Below, one piece after another: positions 18,624-27,357 of a stretch of 43,669 bases of DNA. The stretch covers positions 1-43,669 of the forward strand of contig JAIESR010000082.1 in NCBI GenBank assembly GCA_019745775.1. The letters run 5' to 3'. The position numbers and the translations under genes were made by a program. Numbering within the stretch: the first letter of the stretch is position 1; the number at the start of each line of letters is the position of its first letter. Source of the stretch: Xanthobacteraceae bacterium (GTDB lineage: Bacteria > Pseudomonadota > Alphaproteobacteria > Rhizobiales > Xanthobacteraceae). The notes under the pieces were generated by a model. It was not told the DNA's origin, did no database searches, and saw only the letters and a program-made list of their open reading frames with translations.

Positions 18624-19583
18624 ATGATGTCTGTTCGGACGTCCGTGCTTGTTGCGATTGCCACGCTCGCGACGCCCGCCACCGCGCAAACGTATCCGAC
18701 CCGCCCCGTCACCATCGTCACGCCGTTCGCGGCCGGCAGCGTCACCGACGCGACCGCGCGCTCGATCGCCGCGCACCTGCAGGAAGCGCTGGGGTCGCCG
18801 TTCATCGTGGAGAACCGCGCCGGTGCGGGCGGCATGCCGGCGGCGGTCGCGGTGGCGAAGGCGGCGCCCGACGGCCACACGCTGTTCATCACCACCAACA
18901 CGACGCATTCGGCCGCGCCCGGGCTGTTCAAGCACGTGGCCTACGATCCGATCAAGGACTTCGCGCCGGTGGCGCGCATCGGCAGCTTCCCGTCGCTCAT
19001 CGCGGCCAATCCCGGCCAGCCTTTCAGATCGATGCAGGAGTTGGTCGCCTTCGCCAAGGCCAATCCCGGCAAGCTCTCGATCGCGCACGGCAATAGCACC
19101 GGCCACATCACCATCGAGGCGTTCAAGCAGCGCACGAAGATCGACATCGCGCGCGTGCCCTATCGCAGCAATCCCGCCGCCATCACCGATCTGGTCGCCG
19201 GCCACATCCCGCTGATGGTGCCGGACTTCGGCACCGCGCTGCCGCAGCTCAAGGCGCAGAAGATCCGCCCGCTCGCCGTGCTCACCAAGGAGCGCAGCAC
19301 CACGCTGCCGGACGTGCCGACCCTGCATGAGACCGTGATGCCGGACTACGACCTGCTGGCGTGGGCGGGGATGTTCGGGCCTGCTGGATTGCCGGCACCG
19401 ATCGCCGAGCGCATCTCCGGCGAATTGCAGAAGATGCTGTCGAGGCCCGAGGTGAAGGAGCGCCTGCTCAATAGCGGTGTCGAAATCTTCTACACCGGGC
19501 CGAAGCCATTCGACGCCTATGTCAGGTCCGAGCTGGTGAAATGGACCGGCCTGATCAAAGAGGCCGGCATTCAGCCGGAATGA
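18624..19583 (+). CDS. Bug/TctC-type periplasmic substrate-binding receptor
   Basis: A 319-residue receptor of the tripartite tricarboxylate transporter family. It has a signal peptide ending near ATAQ, the family start YPTRPVTIVTPFAAGS, then VENRAGAGGMPAA and AAPDGHTLF. These proteins bind small carboxylates or related organic compounds; the ligand here cannot be read from sequence. GGGAG lies eight bases before the first of two adjacent ATGs at 18624. No TctA or TctB is adjacent. Its last 13 bases overlap the end of the convergent MFS transporter gene, so the two may be linked in organisation but not in transcription. Confidence 0.9.
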   Translation: MMSVRTSVLVAIATLATPATAQTYPTRPVTIVTPFAAGSVTDATARSIAAHLQEALGSPFIVENRAGAGGMPAAVAVAKAAPDGHTLFITTNTTHSAAPGLFKHVAYDPIKDFAPVARIGSFPSLIAANPGQPFRSMQELVAFAKANPGKLSIAHGNSTGHITIEAFKQRTKIDIARVPYRSNPAAITDLVAGHIPLMVPDFGTALPQLKAQKIRPLAVLTKERSTTLPDVPTLHETVMPDYDLLAWAGMFGPAGLPAPIAERISGELQKMLSRPEVKERLLNSGVEIFYTGPKPFDAYVRSELVKWTGLIKEAGIQPE

Positions 19584-20758
19584 GACGCGCGCCGTAGCAC
19601 GCCGCGCAACAGCAGCGCGATCGTCACACCGATCGCCGCAACGCCGGCGAACAGGAGCGGCGCGCCGCCCCAGCCGAGCGACTGCACGGTGAATGCCATC
19701 GCGGCGGGCCCGGTGAGGTTGCCGAGATTGCTGAGCTGGTTGATCAGGCCCAGGGCGATCGCGAGCGCCGCCGAGGTCGCCGCGATCCGCGGCGCCGCCG
19801 CATAGATCGATCCCGGGATGAGCCCGGTGAGCCCGAGGCTTGCGGCCGCCAGCACGGTGACCAGCGCGACCGGCGTCGCGTCGGCAAAGATGCCGATTGC
19901 CGCCAGGCCGACGAACGCGAACGCCGCCGCCATCGTGCCCCACACCGGCACGCCGAGCCGAACCAGCGCACCCGCCGACATGTTGCCCACCGCATTGGCG
20001 GCGACGGCGATCGCGCTGACCGTGCCGGCCGCAGTGATGGACAAGCCGCGACGGTCGACCAGCAATGCCGGCAGCAGGCCTGATAGCGCGAGGTACTGGA
20101 AAGTGTAGGTGCCGAACGCGAGCGCCAGCAGCACCGGACCAGGCGCGCCGAGCACCGCGCCGATGTTCGCTCGCACGGACGGCGCGGTGTGTACGACCTG
20201 CGGCTCTTCGAACCCTACGCGCGCGATCGCGAGCGCGTAGCCGATGACGATCGCGGCGTTGGCAAACCAGAGCGTCCGCCATCCGAACGCCATCAGATGC
20301 GGGCCTGCGAGCATCATGACCACCGAGCCGAGCGGCAGATGGGCGGCAAACATCGCGAGCACGGGTTCGATATGTCTGGGCGCGGTCACCGTCCGCAACA
20401 GCCGCGGCACCGCCAGCGCGGCGGCGAGCGAGCCGCAGCCTTCGAGCATGCGCGTGGCGATCAGGACCGTTCCGCTCTCGGCAAACGCACCGGCGAGACT
20501 GCCGAACCCGGCGACCGTGAGCCCCGCGAACAGCGCGGTGCGGGCGCTGACCAGCGAGCTCAGAATCCCGGCCGGCAGGCCGGCGGTGGCGCCGAGCACG
20601 CCATAGGCGCCGACGATCCAGGACGCCGCCAGCAGCGTCATGGCCAGCTCGCGTTGCAGCACCGGAACCGCAATCGCGGCTTTGCCGATCTGAAGCGCCG
20701 AGATCACACCGGCGAAAATCAGGATGAATACCGCACCCCAGCGGGTCTGCCGGACCAT
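19571..20758 (-). CDS. MFS transporter
   Basis: A 395-residue protein with about twelve hydrophobic segments, the size and rhythm of a major facilitator transporter. The early region carries the loop IVGAYGVLGATAGLPAGILSSLVSARTALFAGL, split here by its own helices, in the place of the family's loop 2-3 motif. Repeated Gly/Ala-rich helices point to a drug or small-organic exporter class rather than a sugar porter, but the substrate is not predictable. Its end overlaps the receptor gene by 13 bases, tail to tail. Confidence 0.8.
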   Translation of the reverse strand: MVRQTRWGAVFILIFAGVISALQIGKAAIAVPVLQRELAMTLLAASWIVGAYGVLGATAGLPAGILSSLVSARTALFAGLTVAGFGSLAGAFAESGTVLIATRMLEGCGSLAAALAVPRLLRTVTAPRHIEPVLAMFAAHLPLGSVVMMLAGPHLMAFGWRTLWFANAAIVIGYALAIARVGFEEPQVVHTAPSVRANIGAVLGAPGPVLLALAFGTYTFQYLALSGLLPALLVDRRGLSITAAGTVSAIAVAANAVGNMSAGALVRLGVPVWGTMAAAFAFVGLAAIGIFADATPVALVTVLAAASLGLTGLIPGSIYAAAPRIAATSAALAIALGLINQLSNLGNLTGPAAMAFTVQSLGWGGAPLLFAGVAAIGVTIALLLRGVLRRASHSG

Positions 20759-21015
20759 GGCCGCGCTTCAGCCGTGGGGCCGGTCGGTGAGGGGTATCGG
20801 CACGCCGGTAACCTCGTCGGTTGTTACGGGGTCGCAATCTTGCAAAACGGGCAAAATGTGACGGGGATCACAGCTTGCCGGGGCGGCCGTGGCTACAAAG
20901 ATATCAGACAGTCGGTCCGCGGCCGTTCCCCGGGTTTGAACCGAATCCGGTCCGGCGAAACTAACGCGGGTACGAATTTGTCGGATGACCTGAACCCTGG
21001 ATTTTGGAGGATACC

Positions 21016-21252
21016 ATGCGCTTGATTCTTGCCGGTTTGGCCGCTGCGGCCGCGATCTTCACCGCCAGTGTCGAAACCGCCAGCGCCCAGCCTGGAAACC
21101 CGCACCGGCCCTACTGCCTGCGCGACGGCGTGAACGGCCCGGGCATGTGGGACTGCTCGTACTACACGATGGACCAGTGCCGCGCGATGGCGCACGGCAA
21201 CGGCGGCTCGTGCCAGCCGAACCCGTGGTATGTCGGTCCGCGTCGCCGCTGA
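21016..21252 (+). CDS. Small secreted DUF3551 protein
   Basis: A 78-residue protein with a signal peptide (cut near ETASAQ) and a short mature part containing three to four cysteines, in the order PYCLRDG, WDCSYYTMDQC, GGSCQPNPWY. This is the DUF3551 pattern, abundant in Bradyrhizobium and relatives and of unknown function; the cysteines probably form disulfides. The start at 21016 is fixed by GGAGG just upstream. A TTG at 21004 is in frame but lies before the binding site. Confidence 0.85.
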   Translation: MRLILAGLAAAAAIFTASVETASAQPGNPHRPYCLRDGVNGPGMWDCSYYTMDQCRAMAHGNGGSCQPNPWYVGPRRR

Positions 21253-21277
21253 GCGCGACGACGTCGACAGAAATCTC

Positions 21278-21328
21278 AGCGCCGCGGCGCGCGACCCGCC
21301 AGGGTCTCGGCCGCGGCGCTTCGCCTTT
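21278..21328 (+). terminator. Terminator hairpin between two convergent genes
   Basis: AGCGCCGCGGC (21278-21288) pairs perfectly with GCCGCGGCGCT (21310-21320), 11 bp with a 21-base loop, followed on the plus strand by TCGCCTTTT. It sits between the DUF3551 gene and the convergent cytochrome gene and may serve both. Confidence 0.6.
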
Positions 21329-21332
21329 TGAG

Positions 21333-21638
21333 TCAGCGCGCGCGGCTGCGGACATAGGCCCAGAGCTGGTCGAGCTCGAGCGGGCTGACGACACCCTGCC
21401 AGGCCGGCATCTGGCCGCGCCCTTCCATCACCATCTTGTCGAACTTCTCACGGTCGTTGGCGCCGAGGTCGCGCAAATCCGGGATCGCGCCCGCGCTCCT
21501 GAGCTTCTCGCCATGACATGACTGGCAATGCTGCTCGTAAATCTCTTCGCCGATCGCCGCGGCATCCTGCGCGTTTGCATGCGTGACCGTCGCCAAGAGC
21601 ACAGCTGCCAAAACCCGGCCAAGATTTCGTTTTTGCAT
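21333..21638 (-). CDS. Small periplasmic c-type cytochrome
   Basis: A 101-residue protein with a signal peptide (cut near THANAQ) and a single heme site Cys-Gln-Ser-Cys-His in EQHCQSCHGE. The distal heme ligand is probably Met in GRGQMPAW. It is transcribed away from the PQQ dehydrogenase gene across a 181-base shared upstream region, so it is likely the electron acceptor of that enzyme. A longer form starting at 21662 has no ribosome binding site; the ATG at 21638 has GGGGA upstream and opens on a good signal peptide (MQKRNLGRVLAAVLLA). Confidence 0.85.
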   Translation of the reverse strand: MQKRNLGRVLAAVLLATVTHANAQDAAAIGEEIYEQHCQSCHGEKLRSAGAIPDLRDLGANDREKFDKMVMEGRGQMPAWQGVVSPLELDQLWAYVRSRAR

Positions 21639-21819
21639 TCGCTGATCCCCGTCTTGCGCCATTAAAGCGGCAACGGCCGGGGTCGCGCAATCGTCATTAC
21701 GCCTGCGACGTCCTTGTCAGCCGGTTTGGCATTTGGTCTAGTTCACGGACCCTGCTGCGTGTCACGGGCGCGGCCGGAACCTTTAGAACCAACAAACACA
21801 GACAAACGGGGAGGTATTC

Positions 21820-23571
21820 ATGGCCAGAGTCACGACCTGCCTGGCGGCTGCATTGCTGAGCGCCGTCGCAACGCACGCCTTGGCGCAGAACACCGGCTTC
21901 AAGCCGGTCACCGAGGAGGTGCTGGCCAACCCGGACCCCGCCGACTGGCTGATGATCAGCCGGACCTTCGATCAGCATCGCCACAGCCCGCTCACCCAGA
22001 TCAACAAGGGCAATGTCGGGCAGTTGCGCATGGCATGGACGCGCGGCCTGCCGGCCGGCACCCAGGAATCCACGCCAATCGTCTATCGCGGCGTGATGTA
22101 CATGAACGTGCCCGGCGGCAACGTGCAGGCGATCAACGCCACCAACGGCGACCTGATCTGGGAATACGCGCGTGATTATCCGAAGGAGATCAATCCGCGG
22201 GCATCGCGTCACAAGAACCTCGGCATCTTCGAGGACATGATCTATTTCGCCGCGCCGGACGGCGTCCTGGTCGCGCTCGATATCGCGACCGGCAAGGTCC
22301 GCTGGGAAACCAAGACCGACACCGGCGGCATCACGGCGGGCGGCATCCTGGTGGCCGACGGCAAGGTGCTGACCAACCGGATGTGCATGAACATGACGCG
22401 GGACATGTGCTTCATCGCCGCGCATGACGCCCGCACCGGCAAGGAGGTGTGGAAGTTCTACACCACCGCCGCCGCCGGTGAGCCGGGCGGCGACACCTGG
22501 GCCGACATGCCGACCGAGAAGCGCGCCGCCAGTCCCTGGGGCCTGCCCGGTTCGTACGATCCGAAGCGCAGGGTCACCTATTGGGGCATCGCCAATCCGG
22601 ATCCCTACACCCGGCTGTCGCGCCATGGCAGCCACGACGCGATCTCGCATTCCGCGCCGTCGAACCTCTACAGCAACTCGACGGTGGCGCTCGACATCGC
22701 GACCGGCAAGCTCGTCTGGCACTACCAGGAGCTGCCGGGCGACGACTGGGATGCCGATCACAACCAGGAGCGCATCCTGCTGCGCACGATCGTCAACCCC
22801 GACGCGCGGCACGTGAAGTGGCGCGCCACCGACCTGCCGCGCAACCAGGAGCGCGAGGTGGTGGTGACTGTGGGCGAGGGCGGCGGGCTGTTCATGGTCG
22901 AGCGGGATCGCGGCAAGTTCCTGTGGGCGCACCCGTTCCCCTATGACAATCCCGATCTCAACATGAACGAGATCAATCCGGAGACCGGGCAGACCCACGT
23001 CAATGTCGAGAAGCTGTTCAAGAAGGACGGCCAGACCATTCTCGGCTGCTTCCACAACACGCGCGGGCTGTGGTCGATCGCCTATCATCCGAAGAAGAAC
23101 GCGCTCTACGTTCCGTTCCAGGATCAATGCCTGTCGATGACCTCGAACATGAAGGCCAAGCTCGGCTGGGGTCCGCGCTTCGGCGTCATGCGCCCCGGCA
23201 TCGATCCCAACAAGTTCATGAACCTCGCCAAGATCGACCTTGCCACCGGCGAGATGAAGGTCCTGTACTCGCAGGCGCAGCCGAGCCAGGCGTCGGCATT
23301 GGTGACCGATGGCGATCTCGTGTTCTGGGGCGACGCCAACCGCCGCTTCCGCGCTTTCGACGCCGACAGCGGCCAGGTGCTGTGGGAGACGGTGGTGGGC
23401 GGCATCGTGATGACGTCGACCATCACCTATGCGGTCGACGGCAAGCAGTATGTTGCGATCCTCACCGGCGACGGCGAGTCGGTCACCGCCGGTCCGCTGT
23501 CGCTCACCAGGAAGGTGATGCCGGCGCCGGTACGCGGCCACAACTCGGTCGTGGTGTTTGCGCTGCCGTAG
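21820..23571 (+). CDS. PQQ-dependent alcohol dehydrogenase with an atypical active site
   Basis: A 583-residue periplasmic quinoprotein with an eight-bladed propeller fold. It has a signal peptide (cut near THALAQ) and tryptophan-docking-type repeats such as LDIATGKVRWE and LDIATGKLVWHY. In GDDWDADHN, Asp311 aligns with the catalytic aspartate and Asp313 with the extra aspartate that marks lanthanide-dependent enzymes (XoxF, PedH). Asn259 of the metal site is kept. However, the expected metal-binding Glu aligns with Met192, and the paired adjacent cysteines of methanol dehydrogenases are absent; instead there are Cys189 and Cys197. The metal and substrate therefore cannot be assigned with confidence. 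GGGGAGG precedes the ATG. The divergent small cytochrome c is a likely electron partner. Confidence 0.87.
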   Translation: MARVTTCLAAALLSAVATHALAQNTGFKPVTEEVLANPDPADWLMISRTFDQHRHSPLTQINKGNVGQLRMAWTRGLPAGTQESTPIVYRGVMYMNVPGGNVQAINATNGDLIWEYARDYPKEINPRASRHKNLGIFEDMIYFAAPDGVLVALDIATGKVRWETKTDTGGITAGGILVADGKVLTNRMCMNMTRDMCFIAAHDARTGKEVWKFYTTAAAGEPGGDTWADMPTEKRAASPWGLPGSYDPKRRVTYWGIANPDPYTRLSRHGSHDAISHSAPSNLYSNSTVALDIATGKLVWHYQELPGDDWDADHNQERILLRTIVNPDARHVKWRATDLPRNQEREVVVTVGEGGGLFMVERDRGKFLWAHPFPYDNPDLNMNEINPETGQTHVNVEKLFKKDGQTILGCFHNTRGLWSIAYHPKKNALYVPFQDQCLSMTSNMKAKLGWGPRFGVMRPGIDPNKFMNLAKIDLATGEMKVLYSQAQPSQASALVTDGDLVFWGDANRRFRAFDADSGQVLWETVVGGIVMTSTITYAVDGKQYVAILTGDGESVTAGPLSLTRKVMPAPVRGHNSVVVFALP

Positions 23572-23598
23572 CGATTGAGACCAGATAGCAAGACGTCG

Positions 23599-23630
23599 AT
23601 GGCCGGGCTGATGCCCGGTCATTGCGTTTT
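23599..23630 (+). terminator. Terminator-like hairpin after the PQQ dehydrogenase gene
   Basis: ATGGCCGGGC (23599-23608) pairs with GCCCGGTCAT (23613-23622), with one G-U pair and a TGAT loop, followed by TGCGTTTT. It lies 28 bases past the dehydrogenase stop codon and suggests that the UbiD-family gene has its own promoter. Confidence 0.5.
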
Positions 23631-23712
23631 GGCACGCCCGCGCATCTTGCCGCGTTGTGTTATGGTTGCTGATGCGGCAAGCGTGGCGCGAGCCAATAAC
23701 GAAGAGACCAGC

Positions 23713-25200
23713 ATGCTGGACCCGGACGTCACCAGAACCCCAACCGGCTCGAACGAGCGGCTGCCGGACGTGCGCGACATCGTCGACTACGCCGACCGTA
23801 TCGGCCAACTGGCGCGCATCGACGGCGCCGACTGGAATCTCGAGATCGGCGTGCTGGCGGAAATCTTCGCGCATTCCAATCCCGGCCGCTCGCCGGCGGT
23901 GCTGTTCGACCGCATCAAGGGCTATCCGGCGGGCATGCGCATCGTCTCAGGTCTGCACAACTCCTGCCGGCGGGTTGCGTTCTCGTTCGGCTTCCCCGAC
24001 AGCGACGATCCGACCACGCTGGTGAAGGCCTATCGCGACCGCATGAAGGGCGACTTCAAGCTGATTCCGCCGGTCGCGGTGACCCGCGGCCCGATCCTCG
24101 AGAACGTCGACCGCGACGCCGCCGTCGACCTGTTCAAGTTTCCGGTGCCGATGATCCACGAGAAGGACGGCGGCCGCTACATCGGCACCTATTGCGTCGT
24201 GATCATGCAGGACCCCGACACGGGCTGGGTCAATCTCGGCACCTACCGCACGGTCGCGCACGACAAACAGAACGCCGGGGTGTGGATTTCGCCCGGCAAG
24301 CACGGCCGGCTGATCCGCGAAAAATATTTCAAGCAGGGCAAGCCATGCCCGGTGCTGATCTGCTGCGGGCTCGACCCGGTGCTGTTCCTCGCCGGCAGCC
24401 ACGAGATCAAGCACGGCACGACGGAATACGCCTATGCCGGCGGCCACCGCGGCCGCCCCTACGAGACGATCGCGAGCGAGCTTTACGGCCTGCCGATGCC
24501 GGCGAACGCCGAGATCGTGCTGGAAGGCGAATTCCGCCATGACGAGACCCGCGCCGAAGGCCCGTTCGGCGAGTTCACCGGCTACTACGCCAGCCACGTG
24601 CGCGACGAGCCGGTGGTGCGCGTGCGCCGCGTCTATCACCGCAACGATCCGATCCTCACCATGGCGTCGCCGATGCGGCCGCCGACCGACGTCTCGTTTG
24701 CCAAGTGCATCGTGCAGTCCGGCATGATCTGGGACGAGATCGAGAGCGCGGGCCTTTCGGGGGTGAAGGGCGTGTGGTGTCACGAGGCCGGCGCCATCCG
24801 CATGTTCACGGTCATCTCGATCGAGCAGCTGCATCCGGGCCACGCGCAGCAGGCCGGCATGCTGGTCGCCGCCTGCCACTCCGGTAACTACGCCGGTCGC
24901 TGGATCGTCGTGGTCGACAGCGACATCGACCCGACCAATCTCGACGACGTGATCTGGGCGATGTCGACGCGCTGCGACCCGGTGGTCGACATCGAGACCA
25001 TCAAGCGCGCCTGGTCGACGCCGCTCGATCCGATGCTGCGCGAGCCGCCGTGGGAGAGCACGCGCGCGATCGTCAACGCCTGCCGGCCGTGGTCGTGGCG
25101 GCACGAATTCCCGGAGGTGGCGTCCGCGTCGCCCGAGCGCCGCAAGGCGGTCGAGGAGAAATGGGCGGACGAGATCGCGAAGGCGACCGGGCGCCGGTAG
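23713..25200 (+). CDS. UbiD-family (prenylated-FMN) decarboxylase
   Basis: A 495-residue protein of the UbiD family, reversible decarboxylases of aromatic or unsaturated acids that use prenylated FMN. Landmarks are the cofactor/metal segment VNLGTYRTVAHDKQNAGVW and the catalytic-acid region EGPFGEFTGYYA with its glutamates, followed by a C-terminal oligomerisation region. Ubiquinone-type UbiD and the degradative enzymes share these motifs; the absence of ubiquinone genes favours a catabolic role. No ubiX-type prenyltransferase gene is in the window, so the cofactor must come from elsewhere. The ATG at 23713 is chosen as the first Met giving a family-like start; the upstream extension to 23575 crosses the terminator. 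Confidence 0.88.
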   Translation: MLDPDVTRTPTGSNERLPDVRDIVDYADRIGQLARIDGADWNLEIGVLAEIFAHSNPGRSPAVLFDRIKGYPAGMRIVSGLHNSCRRVAFSFGFPDSDDPTTLVKAYRDRMKGDFKLIPPVAVTRGPILENVDRDAAVDLFKFPVPMIHEKDGGRYIGTYCVVIMQDPDTGWVNLGTYRTVAHDKQNAGVWISPGKHGRLIREKYFKQGKPCPVLICCGLDPVLFLAGSHEIKHGTTEYAYAGGHRGRPYETIASELYGLPMPANAEIVLEGEFRHDETRAEGPFGEFTGYYASHVRDEPVVRVRRVYHRNDPILTMASPMRPPTDVSFAKCIVQSGMIWDEIESAGLSGVKGVWCHEAGAIRMFTVISIEQLHPGHAQQAGMLVAACHSGNYAGRWIVVVDSDIDPTNLDDVIWAMSTRCDPVVDIETIKRAWSTPLDPMLREPPWESTRAIVNACRPWSWRHEFPEVASASPERRKAVEEKWADEIAKATGRR

Positions 25201-25263
25201 TGGCGGACAAGTTGCCTGACGGCCAACAGGCGATGTCGGGCCGTCACCAAGGATTCACCAAGG

Positions 25264-25497
25264 TTACCCGCCGAGGCTGTCGGGCTCCAGCATGCCGCGC
25301 GAGCGCACGTTGGTGCGGGCATGATGGTCGTGCAGGAACAGCGCGAGCTGGTGGCGCATCCGCTCCCCGAGGCAGGTGATGGCCTCCTCGAACAATTCGT
25401 GCTGGACGTCCGGCGGCAGGTAGCTCCAGATCTGCACCACACCCGCGCCCAACGCGTGCGTAAGTTGCTCGTCCGTTCCCTTCACCATCGTCGCCAT
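25264..25497 (-). CDS. Small hypothetical protein
   Basis: A 77-residue soluble protein without signal or membrane segment. It is mostly helical by composition, with the stretch IWSYLPPDVQHELFEEA in the middle and a His-rich LHDHHART near the end. The pattern resembles short uncharacterised proteins of Bradyrhizobium. GAGGAAG sits at a normal distance before the ATG at 25497. It is convergent with the UbiD gene and divergent from the hydrolase gene. I do not recognise a function. Confidence 0.6.
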   Translation of the reverse strand: MATMVKGTDEQLTHALGAGVVQIWSYLPPDVQHELFEEAITCLGERMRHQLALFLHDHHARTNVRSRGMLEPDSLGG

Positions 25498-25603
25498 GGC
25501 ATCTTCCTCATCAGAAGCGAGAACCATTAATCTAACGCCCGCCCGCGGCGGCGGGTTCCCGGCCGGCCCGGAGCCGGGACGGGATTCATCATCAGGACGT
25601 TGC

Positions 25604-26407
25604 ATGCCCGGATGGAAGTGGCTTCTGGTCTTCTTTTCGACCGGCTACCTCGCGCTGGTGGCGCTGATGTATGTCGCGCAGCGCGGGCTGATGTATTTCC
25701 CGGAGACTTTCCGCACCGCGCCGGCCGACGCCGGCCTGCCGCAGGCCGATGAGGTCGTGCTCGATACGCCCGACGGCGCGCGCGTCATCGTCTGGCACAT
25801 CCCGCCGAAAGGCGACCGCCCGGTCTGGCTCTATTTCCACGGCAACGGCGGCGCGCTGCGCTATCGCGTCGACCGTTTCCGCGAGCTTACTGCAAACGGC
25901 GAGGGGCTCGTCGCGCTCAGCTACCGCGGCTATGCCGGCTCGACCGGCCGTCCGACCGAAGCGGGCCTGATCGACGACGCGCGCGCGGCGTACGATTTCG
26001 CCGTCAAACGTTACGGCGCGGAGCGCATCGTGCTGTGGGGCGAGTCGCTCGGCTCGGGCGTTTCGCTCGCGCTTGCCGCCGAACGGCCGGTCGCGCGCGT
26101 CGTGCTGGAAGCGCCGTTCCTCTCCGCCGTCGATATCGCGGCCGGAGTCTATCCCTATGTGCCGGTGCGCTGGCTGATGAAGGATCAGTTCCGCTCCGAC
26201 CTGCGTGTTGCCAAGGTCAAGGTGCCGGTGCTGGTCCTGCACGGCGATCGCGACAACGTGGTGCCGATCTCGTCCGGCGAACAGCTTTACAAGATGATCA
26301 CGTCGCCCAAGCGCTTCGTGCGCATCGCCGGCGGCGGGCACGAGAACCTCGGCAGCTACGGGGCGGTGGCGCAGGCGCGGAAATTCATCGAGGAGAAATT
26401 CGAGTAG
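25604..26407 (+). CDS. Membrane-anchored alpha/beta hydrolase
   Basis: A 267-residue serine hydrolase of the ABHD13/Bem46 type. One N-terminal membrane helix (residues 5-23) is followed by the hydrolase core. The oxyanion motif YFHGNGG, the nucleophile elbow GESLGSG, the acid in HGDRDNVVP and the catalytic His in GGGHENL are all present. It is probably active on small esters or lipids, but the substrate is unknown. The ATG at 25604 begins just before the membrane helix; upstream codons overlap the divergent small gene and are not family-like. Confidence 0.87.
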   Translation: MPGWKWLLVFFSTGYLALVALMYVAQRGLMYFPETFRTAPADAGLPQADEVVLDTPDGARVIVWHIPPKGDRPVWLYFHGNGGALRYRVDRFRELTANGEGLVALSYRGYAGSTGRPTEAGLIDDARAAYDFAVKRYGAERIVLWGESLGSGVSLALAAERPVARVVLEAPFLSAVDIAAGVYPYVPVRWLMKDQFRSDLRVAKVKVPVLVLHGDRDNVVPISSGEQLYKMITSPKRFVRIAGGGHENLGSYGAVAQARKFIEEKFE

Positions 26408-26419
26408 CCCGAACGACAG

Positions 26420-26440
26420 CGCGGGCCGCAAGGGCCCGCG
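26420..26440. terminator. Hairpin between convergent hydrolase and rpsU genes
   Basis: CGCGGGCC (26420-26427) and GGCCCGCG (26433-26440) form a perfect 8-bp stem with loop GCAAG, placed between two converging stop codons. There is no clear T tract on either strand, so it may be a weak shared terminator. Confidence 0.4.
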
Positions 26441-26467
26441 TCTCAAAATCCGAACGCGTCAGACCGT

Positions 26468-26743
26468 TCAGAAACTCGGCCGGCGCGGTGCGCCGCGGCC
26501 CGGTCCGCCGGCACCGGGGACCACCTTCGGCTTCATCGGCAGCAGGCCCTCGCGCTGGAGGCGCTTGCGGGCGAGCTTGCGGGCCCGGCGGATGGCTTCC
26601 GCCCGTTCGCGGGCCTTCTTCTCGGAGGGCTTTTCGTAGTGGCCGCGGAGTTTCATCTCGCGGAAGATGCCCTCGCGCTGCATCTTTTTCTTGAGCGCCT
26701 TGAGGGCCTGGTCGACGTTGTTGTCGCGGACGAGAACTTGCAC
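26468..26743 (-). CDS. rpsU: 30S ribosomal protein S21
   Basis: A 91-residue basic protein. The start [20 protein letters not shown] and the following [23 protein letters not shown] are the standard alphaproteobacterial S21 sequence. S21 joins the small subunit late and helps base pairing with the message leader. The start must be GTG at 26743, since the family begins exactly at this residue; AAAGGGG stands upstream. The Gly/Pro-rich C-terminal tail beyond the helical core is longer than in E. coli (71 residues), as is normal for Hyphomicrobiales. Confidence 0.95.
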   Translation of the reverse strand: MQVLVRDNNVDQALKALKKKMQREGIFREMKLRGHYEKPSEKKARERAEAIRRARKLARKRLQREGLLPMKPKVVPGAGGPGRGAPRRPSF

Positions 26744-26865
26744 GCAGCGTGCCCCTTTCAGATCAAGCGGGTTGAATTTCTGGCGCGGTGGCGTGGAAAG
26801 CCCACAAATCACCGGCTACTGGGGCGCGCAGATAGCAGAAAGACTTCAGAAAGTCCACCAGGACG

Positions 26866-27279
26866 CTATTTCGACAACGGAACGCTCGCCGGCGTCTCCA
26901 CCGGGGCAGGCGGTTTCAACGGCTCCGGCGGGAAATAGGTCCAAACCAGCCCGTACAGCGCGACCAGGACGGCAAATCCCACCATCATGCGGTTGGCAGC
27001 GCCGGCCGCGTTCACATGCAGCTTCTTCGATGCCGCACCGCCGAGCACCAGCCCGCCGGCAAGGATCACCATGACAGCGGCCGAGATCATCGACTGCAGG
27101 AACCAGATCACGGCATAGGCGATGGTGAGGCCGCCAACGGCGGAGATCGTCAGCAGCAGGATCATGCCGGGCGTGCCGCGGAAGATGCCGGGCCGCTCCT
27201 CGGCGCGGTACAGCGCGTCGGCGGCCGCAATCGACCAGCCGGCCGCGAATGAGATCAGGAACCCGAGGATCATCACCAT
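26866..27279 (-). CDS. Small integral membrane protein, unknown function
   Basis: A 137-residue protein with four hydrophobic segments (about residues 3-17, 35-55, 60-78 and 94-112) and a Pro-rich C-terminal tail. I do not recognise its family. The start is uncertain, since ATG-GTG-ATG at 27279-27271 offers two Met codons without a clear ribosome binding site. It lies 24 bases after a strong minus-strand terminator, so it is not expected to be read from the upstream Gly-rich gene. The rpsU gene follows on the same strand. Confidence 0.6.
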   Translation of the reverse strand: MVMILGFLISFAAGWSIAAADALYRAEERPGIFRGTPGMILLLTISAVGGLTIAYAVIWFLQSMISAAVMVILAGGLVLGGAASKKLHVNAAGAANRMMVGFAVLVALYGLVWTYFPPEPLKPPAPVETPASVPLSK

Positions 27280-27302
27280 GGCGGGGCGACTTATGGCACT
27301 TA

Positions 27303-27331
27303 AAAAACCCGCCGGGCAACGCCCGGCGGGT
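27303..27331 (-). terminator. Strong intrinsic terminator of the Gly-rich secreted protein gene
   Basis: CCCGCCGGGC and GCCCGGCGGG form a perfect 10-bp stem with a three-base loop; on the minus strand it is followed directly by TTTTTT (27303-27308). It lies 27 bases after the stop codon at 27358. This is a textbook rho-independent terminator. Confidence 0.88.
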
Positions 27332-27357
27332 CGCATGCGTCGCGGGGCGACTCGCGT

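Noticed and set aside
21720-21800. Possible sigma-54 promoter before the PQQ dehydrogenase (TTTGGCATTTGG)
   Set aside because: The required GG-N10-GC spacing is not met.
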